From an uncultured Collinsella sp. (GTDB lineage: Bacteria; Actinomycetota; Coriobacteriia; Coriobacteriales; Coriobacteriaceae): a stretch of 64,000 bases of DNA. The notes beneath the pieces were generated by a model that ran no database searches, was not told the DNA's origin, and worked only from the letters and a program-made list of their open reading frames with translations. The translations under genes and the position numbers were made by a program. Below, piece by piece: positions 59,917 through 64,000 of the stretch; positions within the stretch are counted from its first letter, which is position 1; every line of letters begins with the position of its first letter. The DNA is taken from positions 1 to 64,000 of the forward strand of contig CATYZE010000008.1 of the NCBI GenBank assembly GCA_958415525.1, read 5' to 3'.

Positions 59917-60006
59917 ATGCCCAAGAGTACGAAGCAAAAACAGCGCGCCTACGAGGACGCCCCTAAGCAGGCGGAACATTACGCCGCGAGCAAGGAAACG
60001 ATGTAG
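59917..60006 (+). CDS. Possible 29-residue basic peptide
   Basis: An ATG at 59917, 5 nt after AGGAG, opens a frame of 29 residues rich in Lys, Gln and Ala. It is of opposite strand to its neighbours. It may be a real small protein, a gene remnant, or chance. Confidence 0.25.
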   Translation: MPKSTKQKQRAYEDAPKQAEHYAASKETM

Positions 60007-60077
60007 CGACTAGGGTCAGTAAGCTGTCCGGTCTTTTCCGACAGCCTACCGATCAGGCGCGTCGTTCAATGCAGCGG

Positions 60078-60698
60078 CTAGAGATTCTCATCAGACTTCG
60101 AACTGGCCCTGGCCGCTTCTTCGTCCTCAATCAATTTCCTGACCGCTGTATAGGCGTCATACGTAGCGTCTTCAATCTTATCCAGGGCATCTGGGTCATG
60201 CATGCGACCGCCCTCCTGGAGTTTCTGGATCAAAAACCAGGCAGCAGTAAGCAAGTTGTCGACATCCTCAACATCCAACTGATCAATCGAATACGCACTA
60301 TCGTCGAGTTCCACCAAATATGAACTGGCGACGCGGATGGCCTTACTTACATATGGCTCAAGGTCGTATTGGGGGTAGCGGGCATCGAGGGCCGTTAACG
60401 GATCGGTCGGCTCAACCCAATAGAGCATCGTTGCGCTCTCGCGCTTCTCCAGCGGATACTGCTCGACCGCCTTTTCCCAGCTTACATACCAAGGATTGTC
60501 GTCCTTGTCTGCAAGCGATTTGCAGTAAAAAAGTGCCGTAGCAGCACTTGCGCAAGAATAGTTATAGCGCGCCCTGCTCTTCTTGAACTCATCGTTCAGC
60601 TCATCGTTGTAAAACAGCTCCGCCTCCATGACCAAGAACGGACCATCCTCATCCGTAATGCCCATGGGATTGTTGTTGCACTCATAGTCCGGATACAT
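60078..60698 (-). CDS. Hypothetical acidic protein, 206 residues
   Basis: I choose the ATG at 60698, after GGAGAC. The protein is acidic, helical in its second half, with aromatic-rich segments (YNYSCASAATALFYC). I recognise no motif. It lies 482 nt upstream of the helicase-nuclease gene on the same strand and may belong to the same accessory block. Confidence 0.65.
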   Translation of the reverse strand: MYPDYECNNNPMGITDEDGPFLVMEAELFYNDELNDEFKKSRARYNYSCASAATALFYCKSLADKDDNPWYVSWEKAVEQYPLEKRESATMLYWVEPTDPLTALDARYPQYDLEPYVSKAIRVASSYLVELDDSAYSIDQLDVEDVDNLLTAAWFLIQKLQEGGRMHDPDALDKIEDATYDAYTAVRKLIEDEEAARASSKSDENL

Positions 60699-60807
60699 TT
60701 TGTCTCCAATCACTCATATTGGTTTGTTAGCTTATGCTGCCGTGCGGACACATTAACAAGCGATATCGAAACCGCGCTCGCGCGGAAAGTTGTTGCCCTC
60801 GCGCCAA

Positions 60808-60885
60808 TCTGCAAGTTTTTCTCATCGCGTGACAAGAACTTGCGATTTCTGCAAGTTTTTCTCACGCTATGACAAGAACTCGCAT
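60808..60885. repeat. Two tandem 40-bp dyad repeats
   Basis: Two direct copies start at 60808 and 60848 (TCTGCAAGTTTTTCTCA, five variable bases, TGACAAGAACT). Each also holds an inverted GCAAGTT / AACTTGC or AACTCGC pair. They lie in the 60714-60998 gap between hypothetical genes, which shows no gene. They look like protein-binding sites. Confidence 0.55.
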
Positions 60886-60998
60886 GATCGCCCCGCGGTC
60901 ATTTACGGACGAATCGCAGTGAAGCCACACCGAGTCGTCGACCACGGAGCAGTACCGGGTCGCAGACGCCGCGGGCAATCGGGAACACCCCCCCCCCG

Positions 60999-61823
60999 CT
61001 ACCTACGCCACGAGACAGTAAGGATAATGGGAATCCCGGCAAGGCACACAACCAAGGCCACGGCTGCGAACGCAAGCGCGATGGCTACGCTCACGACGAC
61101 ATAGGCCACGGCTGCGAAGGCCAGCGCCAGCAGGCAGGCAAGCAGTTCGGCCACATAGCACAGGACCAGGTTCGAGCTCGCGCGCTTCAGCAGGACATCG
61201 GCGAGGCGGACAAGCTCGATAGCGAAGCCGCTGCCGAAATTGCGCCCGGGGCCCTTGGCGAGAAACCACTTGAACAGGCACATCAGGGCGCAGCCCAGCA
61301 TGATCATGATGGAAACAACCCATACATTGTGCCCCGACTCAACAAGGCTCTGGTCACCCATCGCGCTGCCGTTGATGAGCCAACTCGTTCCATAGCCCAT
61401 GAACAGCATCGCCAGCAGCAGGCAGGCGCTCACCGCAGCAAGAAGGCGCGACACGCGCTTGCTGAAAACCGGCGCCTCGCAGCTGAGCCCAAGTCCCTCG
61501 CGAACGCGCCAGACGGCATGGTAGGCAGGGTACGCCGCGACGAGCGCCGCCACGAGCAGCGACGCCCAATCGGACCCGGGCGCCGCCGACGCGTACTCCG
61601 CGATCTCAGAAACGGAGCAGTTGGTATGGAACGAATCGTTCAAGAACAGCGCGACCTCGCCCTTCCAGACACAAAACGGAGCGGCGACAGAGGCGATGCC
61701 GGCAACGGCAATCGCGGCGATGGCAATGAGTAGCGCGCCCTGCACGAGCTTGACGACCTCACCTTTGCTGGTGCGGGGTGCAGGCTCAACGACACTGGAC
61801 GCAATTTGGATAGAAGTGTTCAT
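60999..61823 (-). CDS. Multi-helix membrane protein of unknown function
   Basis: This 274-residue protein has about six hydrophobic segments, including ALLIAIAAIAVAGIASVAA near residue 30 and a long C-terminal run. No family is recognised. A run of ten C follows the stop codon on the plus strand (60988-60997). AAAGGAAAAT precedes the ATG. It is monocistronic. Confidence 0.7.
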   Translation of the reverse strand: MNTSIQIASSVVEPAPRTSKGEVVKLVQGALLIAIAAIAVAGIASVAAPFCVWKGEVALFLNDSFHTNCSVSEIAEYASAAPGSDWASLLVAALVAAYPAYHAVWRVREGLGLSCEAPVFSKRVSRLLAAVSACLLLAMLFMGYGTSWLINGSAMGDQSLVESGHNVWVVSIMIMLGCALMCLFKWFLAKGPGRNFGSGFAIELVRLADVLLKRASSNLVLCYVAELLACLLALAFAAVAYVVVSVAIALAFAAVALVVCLAGIPIILTVSWRR

Positions 61824-61926
61824 GATTTTCCTTTCAAAGAAGGCTGCGATCGCAGGCTAATGTAAGAAAAGCACTGTCTTCGAGGGATTGAACGAGACTG
61901 TTGCCCTCAGAGACAAACAAATGTTG

Positions 61927-62232
61927 TTATCGACATATTGGCCGCTCGGATACTTCATCACTACGCATTTGCAATTCATCAAATCGCAGGGTCTCATTAC
62001 GATCAAGCAGAACAGATTGAATAAGCTCGTGGACGGCGGCATTGCAGTAGCACAACGACTCCCACGTGGCCAACAAGTCGTCAACAACTCCCTTGTAAGC
62101 AACAGAGGAGACCTCGAACTCAAAGGCAAGATCAATGGCCTCGTCAACCAACTGCTTCATCTGCAACAGCGTGCACGTGAGATCCGCCTCATTCGACTCG
62201 TCGCAAATATAAATACAATTGGACTCAAGCAT
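61927..62232 (-). CDS. Small acidic hypothetical protein, 101 residues
   Basis: I choose the ATG at 62232, after GGGAGA, giving a soluble acidic helical protein (MKQLVDEAIDLAFEFEVSS region). GC content is lower than the flanks. It starts after the terminator of the helicase gene, so it has its own promoter. No family recognised. Confidence 0.6.
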   Translation of the reverse strand: MLESNCIYICDESNEADLTCTLLQMKQLVDEAIDLAFEFEVSSVAYKGVVDDLLATWESLCYCNAAVHELIQSVLLDRNETLRFDELQMRSDEVSERPICR

Positions 62233-62283
62233 CTTTGAATCTCCCTTCGAACAACTGACACCTGCAGAATAGTGAAAAGAGAT

Positions 62284-62330
62284 AAAAAGCAACCCGCAAT
62301 CTACCGCTATATAGCGTTAGATTGCGGGTT
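62284..62330 (-). terminator. Terminator of the partial SF1 helicase gene
   Basis: Perfect 13-bp arms AACCCGCAATCTA and complement (62291-62303 and 62318-62330) enclose 14 nt. On the minus strand GCTTTTTATC follows, a good Rho-independent terminator 32 nt past the stop. Confidence 0.8.
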
Positions 62331-62361
62331 AAACCATAAAGCGCACTTAGCCTTGGCCAAA

Positions 62362-64000
62362 TCACGACTCAGATTCAATGAGATCGCATATCTCCTTGGC
62401 TTTCGCCAGGGGATACTGCGCGTAGTAGAATACGTCGCCGTTCTTTTCTCCGCACACAATGATTGCGCCCAGCTCAAAGCCTTTATCGGACGGAACCTTG
62501 CATTGTCGTAGAGTCTCTTCGCCCTCATCGTAAAGTCGCAGATATCCTTGTTCCATCAACATTTTGTTAGCTTTTACAGACCCAATCCCTGAGCCACCCT
62601 CTCTCAGTATTTTCGAAATCGAGGCATAGCCCTTAGCGCTTGCCTGATCCATTGAGTAACAGACCGGCAAACGTTCGGCCCCCGCAAAAGCCGCTTCGTA
62701 GGCAACGCCCTCTCGCATGATTTCCACACTATTATGGCCATGTTCATCAAGCTGAAAAGCAGTAAAAAGGCATCGAAGCGCCAGCCAGACCTCGCCCGCG
62801 CTAACCATCTCTTCTCGATCGGTATGACAGGCGCTATTACGAAAATTAGTGAATTGACCCAGTGTTTTGCCGAGTGACCTCCACCAGTTCCCCTTTGACG
62901 CCTGCGTCAATTCAGCATTTTCGACTTGAACAGAGAATGCCAGTAGCTCACTCTTTTTTTCAATTAACCTTTTGTATTGACCGAGGTTAAGGCTCTCAAG
63001 CTCCTTGAGCGGCTTTCTTGCAACGACATAATCGGGAGCAATAGCCTTCAAGGTCGGCAGCAATTTCAAACGCAAGTATCTCTCTGCCGCACGGCAGAAC
63101 ATTAGCAAGCAAAATGCACAATCTGAATCGCTATCGGTACCAACACTGCCAATGCCAAATATCTTGCACAGAAGAAGCCCCTGCTCGATATTCTCAAGCA
63201 CCCTATTTTTGCCATTTTGGTCGCACGCGCAGTCAGCGAATGCGCTTTGAAGAGCTTCGCGCGAAGAGAAACCTATGATTCGACAGTCTTCTACATCCAG
63301 ATTAAAGCTTTTGAACGCTTCGTTCACATTGTCCAAATAGGAATCGGTGCTTACATCAGGACACCAATCATCTTCATTGACATGTTCCTCGTCCGCGTCA
63401 GTTGCCTCCCGTGGAAGAGATTCTCCTCGCGGCAGCATATCTTTCGCTGCATTGAGCTCCTCAATAGCTCCAGTTGTCTGGTATTTTTCCCAATGCTTAA
63501 CCCATGCCGTATCGAGAATTCGCTTCATCGTTGCAACGTTCTCGTTGATCTTCCACGCTGCATAGTCAGCAATTACGTAGAGGCGATACTTGGCTCGGCT
63601 TGCCGCAACATTCACGATATTTGGGTTTACGAACTTGATTGCGCCCTCACAACTGCGCCTTGTATCACACCCCAAGACAAATACCACTTGATGGGCTTCT
63701 TTACCTTGGAACGTATGAACCGTACCAATATTATGCTTTGCGAAGTATTGCCATGCATCTTTGTCAGCCACTTCAGTTCTAGCACTTAACAGCCGGTCCT
63801 GAAGCCCCCTGACAACGGTTTTAAACGGAGAAATAATATAGAGGCTTGGAATAACAAGTCCCTCGGACTTGCCCGATTCGCGAGCTTTTTTTTCAGCCGT
63901 AGCTACGGCCTTATCAAAAGCGTCCTTGACAATCTTGTACACTCTATCGCCCTGGGCATCAACATAATGATCGCGATTGCCACGTTCAAATCCCGCAACA
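62362..64000 (-). CDS. SF1 helicase C-terminal half (gene cut by right edge)
   Basis: The frame is open to the right edge, so the N-terminus lies outside; I count 546 in-window residues. The DNA2/NAM7-type motifs are HTFQGKEAHQVVFVL and NVAASRAKYRLYVIAD near the start of the visible part. The rest is a 350-residue domain that I do not recognise, ending YAQYPLAKAKEICDLIESES. A similar helicase plus unknown domain layout is found in several defence systems. GC content is low. An internal GTG at 63942 is unlikely to be the true start. Confidence 0.8.
   Translation of the reverse strand, partial: VAGFERGNRDHYVDAQGDRVYKIVKDAFDKAVATAEKKARESGKSEGLVIPSLYIISPFKTVVRGLQDRLLSARTEVADKDAWQYFAKHNIGTVHTFQGKEAHQVVFVLGCDTRRSCEGAIKFVNPNIVNVAASRAKYRLYVIADYAAWKINENVATMKRILDTAWVKHWEKYQTTGAIEELNAAKDMLPRGESLPREATDADEEHVNEDDWCPDVSTDSYLDNVNEAFKSFNLDVEDCRIIGFSSREALQSAFADCACDQNGKNRVLENIEQGLLLCKIFGIGSVGTDSDSDCAFCLLMFCRAAERYLRLKLLPTLKAIAPDYVVARKPLKELESLNLGQYKRLIEKKSELLAFSVQVENAELTQASKGNWWRSLGKTLGQFTNFRNSACHTDREEMVSAGEVWLALRCLFTAFQLDEHGHNSVEIMREGVAYEAAFAGAERLPVCYSMDQASAKGYASISKILREGGSGIGSVKANKMLMEQGYLRLYDEGEETLRQCKVPSDKGFELGAIIVCGEKNGDVFYYAQYPLAKAKEICDLIESES

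Noticed and set aside
60808..60885. Possible CRISPR array
   Set aside because: Only two units exist, they are directly adjacent with a 5-bp variable part instead of a spacer of 30 bp or more, and no cas gene is near.
60988..60997. Ten-C homopolymer as a phase-variation tract
   Set aside because: It lies just past the stop codon of the membrane protein gene, so slippage would not change any protein seen here.

Overview
The window is high-GC bacterial chromosome. It most resembles a human-gut Coriobacteriia genome, probably Collinsella: closely packed tmk-holB-ricT, Tat and hypAB modules, a sugar PTS with a 6-phospho-beta-glucosidase, many GTG starts, and a heavy load of intergenic palindromes. 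This assignment rests on recognised gene content and style, not on a database search. I see no rRNA, tRNA or CRISPR array.

Layout. 0-6 kb: a nuclease-fold-like hypothetical, comF, ricT, holB and tmk on the minus strand. 6-8.8 kb: a zinc-ribbon membrane protein and an IS110/IS1111-type insertion sequence sitting inside a split palindrome. 8.8-14 kb: topA and a tatA-tatC-hypA-hypB cluster. 14-20 kb: STAS protein, aminotransferase, nhaA, ppaC, ROK glucokinase. 20-26 kb: a beta-glucoside PTS operon (bgl-IIC-IIB-IIA) with a divergent GntR regulator, then manA. 26-32 kb: an AbiE-like HTH/nucleotidyltransferase pair and pcrA. 32-42 kb: 2-hydroxyacid dehydrogenase, uppP, usp, hipBA, a two-component system, purH, a GNAT enzyme. 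42-48 kb: DUF2207 membrane protein, glutamyl-Q-tRNA(Asp) synthetase, three metallophosphoesterases in one operon. 48-64 kb looks accessory: a small-protein/nucleotidyltransferase pair, a giant coiled-coil CAP-domain surface protein with an LPxTG-like end, a two-gene helicase-nuclease plus PIWI-like system, several hypotheticals, and an SF1 helicase cut by the right edge.

The most interesting system is at 53785-59596. A 1310-residue SF2 helicase carries a C-terminal PD-(D/E)XK-like nuclease motif and overlaps by 17 nt a 631-residue protein whose C-terminus looks like a PIWI domain. This is the architecture of the DdmDE plasmid-elimination system known from Vibrio cholerae; here it would be a divergent actinobacterial version.

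The second theme is intergenic structure. There are three copies of a 217-228 bp element with inverted ends, two different structured elements each present twice with compensatory base changes (RNA-like covariation), several REP-like palindrome families, and a set of four hipB operators spaced at exactly 39 bp. Together the window holds three toxin-antitoxin-like pairs (27 kb, 36 kb, 49 kb) in addition to the helicase/PIWI system.
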